From: Candidatus Methylobacter oryzae | GTDB taxonomy: Bacteria > Pseudomonadota > Gammaproteobacteria > Methylococcales > Methylomonadaceae | Length of the DNA stretch: 64,000 nt | Direction: 5' to 3' | NCBI GenBank assembly: GCA_945861405.1 | Contig: CAMAUL010000006.1 | Coordinates: 1-64,000, forward strand | In this document: positions 52,679-60,751 of the stretch, in pieces | Layout: each line of letters begins with the position of its first letter | How positions within the stretch are numbered: position 1 is the first letter of the stretch | Position numbers and translations under genes: made by a program | Notes under the pieces: generated by a model | What the model was told of the DNA's origin: nothing | Seen by the model: only the letters and a program-made list of their open reading frames with translations | Databases searched by the model: none

Positions 52679-52828
52679 AAGCTTGTTTTATAAAAAGCTA
52701 AGGCTCAGGGTGAGATAATGGGCGCGCTCAATTGCCTTTCATGCCCAGAAAGTAGTGTAGTATAAAGAAATATTCATATCATCAGCTAAAAGCAATGAGT
52801 ACAAGCCCGTCATAACCAGGACTTAATC

Positions 52829-55357
52829 ATGATGAACACTAAAAAAATAAACAGGGTCGATACCACCAGCGCATTCTGGAGCACCTCTGCCGATCAGCAA
52901 CTAAAACAGCTGAACACAACAACCCAAGGCTTGAGCAATGAAGAAGCCAACCAGCGTATAAAACGCTATGGCGCAAACCGGCTGAACAACAAAAAACAAA
53001 CCGGAAACTTGCGGCTGTTTTTGGCCCAGTTCAAAAGCTCCATCATCCTGATACTGCTGTTTGCCACCGGTTTGTCATTCTATTTACATGACCGGCTGGA
53101 TGCGGCAATCATTTTATCGATAGTGCTGGTCAGCGGTTTGCTGGGCTTCTGGCAGGAAAAAGGCGCGGCCAGCGCCATCGAAAAACTGTTGGCTATCGTG
53201 CAAATCAAGGTCAGTGTGCTTCGTGACGGTATTGCGAGCGAGATTGCCGCCGAAAACCTGATTCCCGGAGATATTATCCTGCTCAAGGCCGGTGACGTTA
53301 TTCCGGGAGATTGCTTGATCCTGAAGTCCGACAACCTGTTTGTCGACGAAGCCATCTTGACCGGCGAGAGTTACCCTGTCGAAAAATTGCCCGGCGTGTC
53401 GCCGAGCAAAACTGCATTAAGCCAGCGCACCAACGCCTTGTGGATGGGAACGCATGTGCAGAGCGGCGATGGCACGGCGCTGGTAGTTGCCACGGGACAA
53501 ACCACCGAATTCGGCAAACTGTCCTTGCGCATCAAATTGAAAGCGCCTGAAACCGAGTTCGAAAGCGGCATCCGGCACTTCGGTTATCTGTTGATGGAAA
53601 TCACGCTGATACTGGTGATGCTGATTTTTGCGGTGAATGTCTATCTCGAAAAAGCGGTGCTGGATTCGTTTTTGTTCGCGCTGGCGCTGGCCGTGGGCTT
53701 AACGCCGCAATTGTTGCCCGCAATCATCAGCATCAATCTGGCTCACGGTGCCAAACGCATGGCCGAGCAAAAAGTCATCGTCAAGCAATTGGCCTCCATC
53801 GAGAACTTCGGCAGCATGAACGTACTGTGTTCGGACAAAACCGGTACCTTGACCGAAGGCACCGTGCATCTGCACGATACGCTTGACCTATCCGGCAAGG
53901 CCAGCGACAAGGTGGCTTTTTATGCTTACCTCAATTCCATTTATGAAACCGGATTTGGCAACCCTATCGATGAGGCGATCCGGCAATATCGGCAATTCGA
54001 TGTAACCGGCTGCGCAAAACTGGCAGAAATTCCCTATGATTTTTATCGCAAACGCTTAAGCCTGTTGATTTCAAAGGAGGGTGAAAACATCTTGATCACC
54101 AAAGGAGCGTTAATCAATATCCTTGACGCATGCTCTGAGGCGGAAAATGCCGATGGTACGCTGGTACCTATTGAGTCAGCAAGTGAGCAGATTCAGCAGC
54201 GTTATGAAGATTTCAGCCGCCAGGGATTTCGCACCTTAGGGTTGGCCTATAAGCCGATGGATACCCAGGCGCGGATAGCTAAAACCGACGAGACCGGAAT
54301 GCGCTTTTTAGGTTTCCTGCTGTTTTTCGACCCGCCCAAAGCGGACTGCGCCGAGACCATCAAACAGCTGCGCGAACTGGGCGTGACGCTAAAAATCATT
54401 ACCGGCGATAATCGGCTGGTAGCCGCCACCGTCAGTAAGCAATTGGGTTTGGCCGAACACGAAATCCTGACCGGCCCGGAAATAGATCAAATGAGCGGCA
54501 GAGCCTTGATGCATAAGGTAGCAAAAGTCGATTTATTCGCCGAAGTCGAACCCAACCAAAAAGAACGCATTATCATTGCGCTGAAAAAAGCCGGTTTTGT
54601 GGTCGGCTATATGGGCGACGGCATTAATGACGTGTCCGCTCTCCATGCTGCCGATGTCGGCATTTCGGTCGATAGCGCCGCCGACATCGCCAAACAAACT
54701 GCCGAAATTGTGCTGCTGGAAAAAGACTTAGGCGTTCGCGAAGGACGCATCACCTTTGCCAACACGCTGAAATACGTGTTCATGGCAACCAGCTCCAATT
54801 TCGGCAACATGTTCAGCATGGCGGGCGCATCGTTATTTTTGCCGTTTCTGCCGCTATTGCCCAAGCAAATCCTGCTGACCAACTTGCTGACTGATTTCCC
54901 GGAAATGACCATCGCCTCGGATAATGTCGATGCGGACATGGTCTCAGAACCCCGGCGCTGGGATATTAAATTCATCCGTAAATTTATGATCACCTTCGGT
55001 TTTGTCAGCTCGTTGTTCGATTTTATGACCTTCGGCTTACTGTTATTGATGGATGTTTCGGTGGAGCAATTTCGCACCGCCTGGTTTGTCGAATCGGTGG
55101 TTTCGGCCGCGCTGATCGTGTTTGTGGTGCGCAGTAGCAAGCCGTTTTTTTCTACGCGTCCCGGTAATTATTTGATTGCCGCTACGCTGACCATCGTCGC
55201 CATCACCGTGGCCTTACCCTATACGCCGATAGCGTCGTTAATAGGTTTTGAGCCGCTGCCGCTTAAGTTACTCGGCTTGCTCGGCATCATAGTTGCGCTG
55301 TATATCTCAACGGCTGAGATAGCAAAGCATGTTTTTTATCGTTTGGTGAAAATGTAA
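52829..55357 (+). CDS. mgtA: Magnesium-translocating P-type ATPase MgtA
   Basis: An 842-residue P3B-type ATPase. The phosphorylation motif is NVLCSDKTGTLTEGTV; TGES in AILTGESYPVEK and hinge MGDGINDVSALHAADVGISV are intact, with about ten membrane helices. It imports Mg. It is slightly shorter than E. coli MgtA (898). The leader (52684-52828) shows no clear Mg riboswitch. Confidence 0.93.
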   Translation: MMNTKKINRVDTTSAFWSTSADQQLKQLNTTTQGLSNEEANQRIKRYGANRLNNKKQTGNLRLFLAQFKSSIILILLFATGLSFYLHDRLDAAIILSIVLVSGLLGFWQEKGAASAIEKLLAIVQIKVSVLRDGIASEIAAENLIPGDIILLKAGDVIPGDCLILKSDNLFVDEAILTGESYPVEKLPGVSPSKTALSQRTNALWMGTHVQSGDGTALVVATGQTTEFGKLSLRIKLKAPETEFESGIRHFGYLLMEITLILVMLIFAVNVYLEKAVLDSFLFALALAVGLTPQLLPAIISINLAHGAKRMAEQKVIVKQLASIENFGSMNVLCSDKTGTLTEGTVHLHDTLDLSGKASDKVAFYAYLNSIYETGFGNPIDEAIRQYRQFDVTGCAKLAEIPYDFYRKRLSLLISKEGENILITKGALINILDACSEAENADGTLVPIESASEQIQQRYEDFSRQGFRTLGLAYKPMDTQARIAKTDETGMRFLGFLLFFDPPKADCAETIKQLRELGVTLKIITGDNRLVAATVSKQLGLAEHEILTGPEIDQMSGRALMHKVAKVDLFAEVEPNQKERIIIALKKAGFVVGYMGDGINDVSALHAADVGISVDSAADIAKQTAEIVLLEKDLGVREGRITFANTLKYVFMATSSNFGNMFSMAGASLFLPFLPLLPKQILLTNLLTDFPEMTIASDNVDADMVSEPRRWDIKFIRKFMITFGFVSSLFDFMTFGLLLLMDVSVEQFRTAWFVESVVSAALIVFVVRSSKPFFSTRPGNYLIAATLTIVAITVALPYTPIASLIGFEPLPLKLLGLLGIIVALYISTAEIAKHVFYRLVKM

Positions 55358-55401
55358 AGTCAGTTTGTAAGCAGCAGTACATTAACTTGTTTGCCTACAT
55401 T

Positions 55402-55551
55402 CTAGTCCCGGTCATATATCTTAATTACCCATTCATAAAACCATGCCGGTCGAAACAACACGACGTAAATCAACACTATCGGAGTAATGGGAATGGGGCC
55501 AATCTCAATAATTGAGATAACTATAAGAGCAAGAATACAGAGAATGCGCAT
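55402..55551 (-). CDS. 49-residue membrane protein
   Basis: A short frame reading MRILCILALIVISIIEIGPI, then PITPIVLIYVVLFRPAWFYE and a final WVIKIYDRD. It has one or two membrane segments with a conserved-looking FRP-W-F-x-E ending that I associate with small bacterial membrane proteins of unknown role. It lies in the gap between mgtA and the next gene, opposite strand. No strong ribosome site is seen, so confidence is moderate. Confidence 0.6.
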   Translation of the reverse strand: MRILCILALIVISIIEIGPIPITPIVLIYVVLFRPAWFYEWVIKIYDRD

Positions 55552-55692
55552 AATTAATCTGGATTTATGTTAAGTAGAGCAAATGGACTATTAATTAAAT
55601 ATTAGTAAATTTGAAAAACAATAATGACATGTCATATAAAAATGCGGAGAATAAATAACCTAACGGCAAACCCTTGATAAGGAAAAAACAGC

Positions 55693-56286
55693 ATGAATTT
55701 ACTCGAAAAACTGTTTTCTTACGAACGTTTCGAAATGGATTGGCGGCGTTTGCTGATGCAAGGCGCGCTAATTGTACTGACCGGCGTCACGCTCGCAATG
55801 GCCAGCGCACTCAACCCTGATGCGATGGTTCTGACCGCGCGGCATCTTTCCTGGCTTCCTGTCAGCGGCATGGTTGTTTTATCGCTCGGCTTGCTGGAAT
55901 GTCTCGATGCCGCTCTTGCCAAGGAAACGCGCGATTTCCTCCAGAACCTGCAAGTCGGAGTGCTTGATGTGGTTATCGGCGGACTGATTATCCTAAGCGT
56001 AACGGCAGAGCCCGCCCGCCTAAGTATGATGATTGCGGCTTTTTTAATCGTTCGCGGCATCGTGCGGGTCACCCTGGTTTATGCGTTACGCCTGCCTCAT
56101 ACCCTATCCACCTCGCTCGGCGGTTTGCTATCGATCATCATGGGATTGTTAGTCTGGCTGGAGTGGCCTACCGGGGATGGCTGGTTTATATCCCTGTGCC
56201 TGAATGCCGAAATTGCAGTACGGGGCTGGGCGATGATGACCTTCGCGCTGTGGGTGAGGACGCAAAAGGCGGATGAGGTTGAATAA
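55693..56286 (+). CDS. HdeD-like six-helix membrane protein
   Basis: A 197-residue protein with about six hydrophobic segments (for example LLMQGALIVLTGVTLAMASA, WLPVSGMVVLSLGLLE, VLDVVIGGLIILSV). Topology and pattern resemble HdeD-type DUF308 proteins linked to acid resistance in enterics. The N-terminal cytoplasmic stretch LFSYERFEMDWRR is distinct. Function unknown; annotation is by topology. Confidence 0.65.
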   Translation: MNLLEKLFSYERFEMDWRRLLMQGALIVLTGVTLAMASALNPDAMVLTARHLSWLPVSGMVVLSLGLLECLDAALAKETRDFLQNLQVGVLDVVIGGLIILSVTAEPARLSMMIAAFLIVRGIVRVTLVYALRLPHTLSTSLGGLLSIIMGLLVWLEWPTGDGWFISLCLNAEIAVRGWAMMTFALWVRTQKADEVE

Positions 56287-56316
56287 CTTTTGCCCGCCTA
56301 AAGCGATGAGCAAAAG

Positions 56317-56541
56317 TTACTCATCAACCCACTCATAAATCTCTGTCAAAGCGGTATCGCACTGGCAGCAACTGGTACCGCAAGACGCGGTCAACGGCAG
56401 TTTGCGTACTTTGCCTTTGCTGATCCATTTATCCAGCATGCCCCTCAGGGCATCGGCATCCATATTGAAGTGAGTAATTAAATCCGCCAGCGCAACCCGG
56501 CGCTGCTCCTTTAAATAAGCCCTTAAATCAGACAGGATCAC
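56317..56541 (-). CDS. feoC: FeoC-like regulator
   Basis: A 74-residue winged-helix protein starting (GTG) MILSDLRAYLKEQRRVALAD, with LRGMLDKWISKGKVRKLP and a cysteine cluster (CGTSCCQC) typical of FeoC that may bind an Fe-S cluster. It overlaps the end of feoB by 14 bases, so it is translated from the same mRNA. Confidence 0.85.
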   Translation of the reverse strand: MILSDLRAYLKEQRRVALADLITHFNMDADALRGMLDKWISKGKVRKLPLTASCGTSCCQCDTALTEIYEWVDE

Positions 56542-58900
56542 TTAAAGACTCCGGGTTTGGTTTTACGCCTGTTGCATCGGCGTTTTTACCGAGCAGCCAC
56601 AAGCCTAATAATACGGCAGAAAAGGCAACGATTAATCCGGCTATCCAGACCAATGAATAGTCGGGATGCAGGCTGTAGGTTATCGCCTGATAAAAGATTG
56701 TTGCGGTCATATAGGCAATGCCGGTAGTCCAAAACAGCACAAACAAAGTCCAGTTGATATTGGTTTCCCGGTAGATTGCGGCAGTTGCGGCGACACACGG
56801 CGCATACAGCAAGATAAACAACAAATAGGCGAAGGCCCCGGCTTTGCCGTCAAAACTTTGCTGCATTGCGGCGAAGGTGCCGGTATTGACTTCCTGCTCG
56901 CTGGCTGCCGCTGCCATATCATCGACGGTGCCTATATTCAGGCCCAAGGGGTCTAACAGGTTGTCGGCAACATCTTGCAGGTTTTTAGGCACGGTCAAGC
57001 AGGCGCCGATTAAAGCCTGTTCGAGACTGAATGGCGCTTTTTCGGCGTCTGTGTCGGTCGCCGCCATCTGGCTGTACAAGGCATCCAAGGTTCCAACCAC
57101 CGCTTCTTTGGCTAAAACGCCGGTAAATATGCCGACCGTTGCAGGCCAGTTGTCTTTATCTATGCCCATCGGCTTGAACGCCGGGGTCAGGCTGCGACCG
57201 ATCTCGCTTAATACCGATTTATTACTGTTTTCCTGGCCGAATGTGCCGTCTGTGCCCAGTGCATTAAGAAAATTCAGCACTAACACCATCGGCACGATGA
57301 CTTTGCCTGCGTTGAACAAAAAGGACTTTAGCCGATCCCAGGTTCTGATAAAAACGCCGCGCACTGTCGGCATGTGGTAGGCGGGCAGTTCCATAATAAA
57401 GGGAGACGACTCCCCTTTAAATAAAGTGTGGCGCATGATTAAGCCGGTCAACACCGCAACGGCTATGCCCAATAAATACAAGCCGAAAACCAGGTTCTGG
57501 CCGCCGACCGGAAAAAATGCAGCGGCGAACAGGGCGTAAACCGGCAACCGTGCACCACAGGACATGAACGGGTTCATCAGGTTGGTCAATATCCGGTCGC
57601 GCTGGCTTTCCAGCGTCCGCGTCGCCATAATCGCCGGGACATTGCAGCCGAAACCGACGATCATCGGCACGAAGGATTTGCCGGGCAAGCCGATCATGCG
57701 CATGAACCTGTCCATCACGAACGCCGCCCTGGCCATGTAGCCGGAATCTTCCAGCGCCGACAGGAACATGAACAGGAAACCGACAATCGGGATAAAGGTG
57801 GCGACGACCTGGATGCCGCCGCCTATGCCATTGGTAATTAATACCACCAGCCATTGCGGCCAATTCAGATTAGTGAGCGCCAAGCTTAGGCTGTCGATCA
57901 ATAAAGCGCCTACGGCTTGGTCGAAAAAATCGACGAAGGCGCTGCCGATATTGATGGTGAACATGAACATCGCATACATGACCAACAGGAAAACCGGAAT
58001 ACCCAAAAAACGGTTCAAGACGATGCTGTCGATTTTATCAGTGGTGTGCCGGGGCACTTCGTTTAGCTTGCAGACCGCGCCGCTGGTCAATTCGTTGACG
58101 AAGCCGTAACGGGCATCGGCGGCGAGGATGTCGATTTCATCATCGGTTTCGCTCTCCACCCGGCGCTGTAATTCGGCGGCTTCTTGTAGGGGCGACTTCA
58201 GTCGCCCAAGGGCGAATAAATTCGCCCCCACAATCTGTTTGGCCAAGGTATCGTCTTCCAGCAAGCGCACGGCCAGCCAGCGCAGGTCGCAATGGTGTCG
58301 CTGTGCGGCCTCAATCAACGACGGGGAAATATCATCGATGGCCTGCTCCAGTGCGGAGATATAGCTGATTTTTGCGCTAGGTATCGGCTTGGCGATGGCG
58401 GCGCTGTTGATTGCCGTCATTAATGCGCCGATGCCGCCTTTGGTCGAGGCGGTAATCGGGATAACCGGACAACCTAGTGATTGCGCAAGAAAATCGACAT
58501 CTATCTTAATGCCGCGTTGCTTAACGGCATCCATCATATTGAGCGCTAAAATCATCGGCACCCGCATCTCGATCAGTTGCGAGGTCAGATACAGATTCCG
58601 TTCCAAATTGGAGGCATCGACGATGTTGATGATCAAATCGGCTTGTTTGGACGCGACATAATCACGGGCGACTTTTTCATCCAAAGAGACTTGGTCGTCG
58701 GCGGATTCCAAGGAATAGGTGCCGGGTAAATCGACCAGTTCGATCAGCTTATGATCGAACGTATATTCGCCGGTTTTTTTCTCGACCGTAACACCGGGCC
58801 AGTTGCCGACATGCTGCCGAGCGCCGGTCAGCGCATTAAACAGCGTCGTCTTGCCGCAATTAGGGTTGCCGACAACGCCAACGGTAAAATCAGTTTTCAT
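56528..58900 (-). CDS. feoB: Ferrous iron transporter FeoB
   Basis: A 790-residue Fe(II) transporter. The G domain has G1 (GVVGNPNCGKTTLFNALTG), G3 (LVDLPGTYSL) and G4 (LALNMMDAVK). The membrane part has two Gate motifs with conserved CNVPAIMATRTLES and LMNPFMSCGARLPVY, plus a C-terminal IYRETNINWTLFVLFW. About 16 residues near 222-239 (VGANLFALGRLKSPLQ) are coded by a palindromic repeat that landed in frame in the linker after the G domain. It overlaps feoA by 1 base. Confidence 0.95.
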   Translation of the reverse strand: MKTDFTVGVVGNPNCGKTTLFNALTGARQHVGNWPGVTVEKKTGEYTFDHKLIELVDLPGTYSLESADDQVSLDEKVARDYVASKQADLIINIVDASNLERNLYLTSQLIEMRVPMILALNMMDAVKQRGIKIDVDFLAQSLGCPVIPITASTKGGIGALMTAINSAAIAKPIPSAKISYISALEQAIDDISPSLIEAAQRHHCDLRWLAVRLLEDDTLAKQIVGANLFALGRLKSPLQEAAELQRRVESETDDEIDILAADARYGFVNELTSGAVCKLNEVPRHTTDKIDSIVLNRFLGIPVFLLVMYAMFMFTINIGSAFVDFFDQAVGALLIDSLSLALTNLNWPQWLVVLITNGIGGGIQVVATFIPIVGFLFMFLSALEDSGYMARAAFVMDRFMRMIGLPGKSFVPMIVGFGCNVPAIMATRTLESQRDRILTNLMNPFMSCGARLPVYALFAAAFFPVGGQNLVFGLYLLGIAVAVLTGLIMRHTLFKGESSPFIMELPAYHMPTVRGVFIRTWDRLKSFLFNAGKVIVPMVLVLNFLNALGTDGTFGQENSNKSVLSEIGRSLTPAFKPMGIDKDNWPATVGIFTGVLAKEAVVGTLDALYSQMAATDTDAEKAPFSLEQALIGACLTVPKNLQDVADNLLDPLGLNIGTVDDMAAAASEQEVNTGTFAAMQQSFDGKAGAFAYLLFILLYAPCVAATAAIYRETNINWTLFVLFWTTGIAYMTATIFYQAITYSLHPDYSLVWIAGLIVAFSAVLLGLWLLGKNADATGVKPNPESLSDPV
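58184..58234 (-). repeat. GTAGGGGCGACTTC palindromic repeat inside feoB
   Basis: TGTAGGGGCGACTTCAGTCG and GGGCGAATAAATTCGCCC form two adjacent hairpins (GGGCGACT/AGTCGCCC and GGGCGAAT/ATTCGCCC). This is the known GTAGGGGCGA type of intergenic repeat, here within a coding region and in frame. Confidence 0.8.
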
Positions 58901-59133
58901 TAAATCTTCTCTATCAACAATATCGCCGCTTCGTCCTTGCGTAGCGTTAATGAAAAGCCACGCAATTTTATTTCAACCGGATCCCCCATCGGCGCAAAAC
59001 GGGTCACGCTAAACTCGGTTCCTGGCGTCAAGCCCATGGCCAGCAAGCGTTTGCGATAAGCTTTGCCGGATTGTTCAAAGCCGACGATCTTTCCAGAATC
59101 GCCCACGCCCAAATTTTTTAGGCTTATTGCCAT
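58900..59133 (-). CDS. feoA: FeoA
   Basis: A 77-residue SH3-like protein that assists FeoB. It reads MAISLKNLGVGDSGKIVGFE, RKRLLAMGLTPGTEFSVTRF and GDPVEIKLRGFSLTLRKDEA, the family pattern. It heads feoA-feoB-feoC with a candidate Fur box upstream. Confidence 0.95.
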   Translation of the reverse strand: MAISLKNLGVGDSGKIVGFEQSGKAYRKRLLAMGLTPGTEFSVTRFAPMGDPVEIKLRGFSLTLRKDEAAILLIEKI

Positions 59134-59185
59134 AAATTTAGCATCGAAACAATGTGCATTAAAAACCTTCCAAAACAGCAGTTAT

Positions 59186-59205
59186 CAACAATCATTCTCA
59201 TTTAA
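59186..59205 (-). promoter_or_regulatory. Candidate Fur box of feoABC
   Basis: On the minus strand AAATGAGAATGATTGTTG resembles a Fur box (AATGATAATNATTATC-like; typical variants contain AATGAGAATGATT). It lies about 55 bases upstream of feoA, in the expected promoter position. Binding is inference. Confidence 0.6.
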
Positions 59206-59304
59206 GAGAACTATATCATAATAACCAGGATTTTCTGTATTTTTAAGCGAGTGATTTGAAGGGGAGAGTGTAAAGCAATGCGTCGCGTTTTAGGCTTGAT
59301 GGCA

Positions 59305-59350
59305 GAACGAGCAAAGCGAGCTTTGGACTCCAAAAAACTGATGCCAGAGT
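59305..59350 (+). repeat. Imperfect GAGTTC/GGACTCC repeat
   Basis: GAGCAAAGCGAGCTTTGGAC, TCC and then GAGTTCGAGGC make a degenerate copy of the family at 9133, 39279 and 47315. It lies between feoA and the H-NS-like gene. Confidence 0.5.
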
Positions 59351-59462
59351 TCGAGGCGACGGATGTGTAGGTAGGGGGAGCGGTTGGTAAGCTAATGCCA
59401 TATGGGAAACGGAGCTATCGCTCAGCGTTCCCATATAGTTATTCTTGGAACTATCCTGAACT

Positions 59463-59777
59463 TTATACTTCGAATTCAGAGCGCTGATGACCTGCATTTT
59501 GCAATTCCTGCATCCATTTTGGTGCAACTCCACGGCCTGTCCATGTTTTGAAAGGATCGTCAGGATGACGATATTTAATGGCAACTTTTGCGCCCTTACG
59601 AGCAGCTCTCTTGTCGGGTTCGTGAATTTCCACAACAACGTCAATAGAAGCGGCCAATTCTTTAATCTGCGCGATAACTTCTTTACGCTTATTAGACTGC
59701 TTATTTTTTAATGCTTTTTCTGCATTTTCAATAACAGCTTGCAATTCATGTTCAGAAAGATTTTGATATTCGGTCAT
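59463..59777 (-). CDS. H-NS family DNA-binding protein
   Basis: A 104-residue H-NS-like protein. The N-terminal helical oligomerisation region (about residues 5-50) is followed by the C-terminal DNA-binding core KYRHPDDPFKTWTGRGVAPKW with the T-W-(T/S)-G-R-G AT-hook-like motif. It silences AT-rich and horizontally acquired DNA, which fits a genome rich in mobile elements. Single gene. Confidence 0.92.
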   Translation of the reverse strand: MTEYQNLSEHELQAVIENAEKALKNKQSNKRKEVIAQIKELAASIDVVVEIHEPDKRAARKGAKVAIKYRHPDDPFKTWTGRGVAPKWMQELQNAGHQRSEFEV

Positions 59778-59851
59778 TTTTTAATCCTTAAAATAAAAAA
59801 ACATAGTAAAATTATATCATATATTTAATTATATTGATAACCACAGTATAA

Positions 59852-60604
59852 CTATTCGACCTTAAAATTTTTCTCATTTAATAAACGGTTGTTTTTATCA
59901 ACCAGTCTTACAGTCCAGTTGCCTTTCTCCGAACCAGACAATAACTTGCGGCTTGATGTACGCCATGTATCATTCAATATAGCCAACTCCTGCCTGGAAA
60001 CAACCGTGCCATTTTTGAGCCACTCATGATAAACCTTGCTACCTTTCATGGACTTTAATTCAGTAAAGTAATAAAGCCATACCGGATTTTTATGGCTAAC
60101 ATCCACAGCCTTGACCATATCACCTGTTGGCTCTTTATTATTAATCGCGTAAGTTAATAATGCTCTCGGTACATTAGAATTAACCTTTAAATATGCGTGC
60201 TCTTTAATAACTTTTTCTTGGTCTTGTTTTTTTATAACTGGCTTGGCAGGAGTATTGTCAGCTTTCTTATTAAGTTCTTTTTTCGAATTAATTAAGGGGT
60301 TGGTCTCAGCTACTGTCTGCCTGATTTTCGCCAATTTTTTTATCTCGGCTTTCTTTACCTTAATCTGCGGGACTGCCTGATTTTCTAGAGCATTAACTGA
60401 CACCTCAACATTATTGACATCGGCCTTTTGCGTGCCAGTGCTAATAACATAAATCAGCCCCGCTAACACAAAAAGCAGCGCACAGGCAGCCATCACAATC
60501 CTTTTAATATTCCATTCCGTTACCATCACGGGTGCAACGTTCTCCGTCGCTTTTCCAGCTACCGGATAGCTAACTTTAATTACAATATTTTTTTTGTCTG
60601 TCAT
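59852..60604 (-). CDS. DUF2914 domain membrane-anchored protein
   Basis: A 250-residue protein with one membrane helix near residues 33-52 (IVMAACALLFVLAGLIYVIS), a Lys-rich linker (KVKKAEIKKLAKIRQ), and a C-terminal DUF2914 domain (KNPVWLYYFTELKSMKGSKV, YHEWLKNG, WRTSSRKLLSGSEKGNWTVR). The C-terminal part is probably periplasmic. Function unknown. It is divergent from sucA. Confidence 0.82.
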   Translation of the reverse strand: MTDKKNIVIKVSYPVAGKATENVAPVMVTEWNIKRIVMAACALLFVLAGLIYVISTGTQKADVNNVEVSVNALENQAVPQIKVKKAEIKKLAKIRQTVAETNPLINSKKELNKKADNTPAKPVIKKQDQEKVIKEHAYLKVNSNVPRALLTYAINNKEPTGDMVKAVDVSHKNPVWLYYFTELKSMKGSKVYHEWLKNGTVVSRQELAILNDTWRTSSRKLLSGSEKGNWTVRLVDKNNRLLNEKNFKVE

Positions 60605-60751
60605 AAAATCACATCAAACCTGCATTAGGTGAAAACATTTAGCTGGCTAAGCTCCGTACATTTTAGTCGGAGAGCACATTAAATCTTGGTATATACTACT
60701 TAAGAGTTCAGACAAAGACAAAATCCTTGCAGAATAAATTGGACATTCATA

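Noticed and set aside
52684-52828. Magnesium riboswitch upstream of mgtA
   Set aside because: No ykoK/M-box core motifs or long leader could be recognised in this short region.
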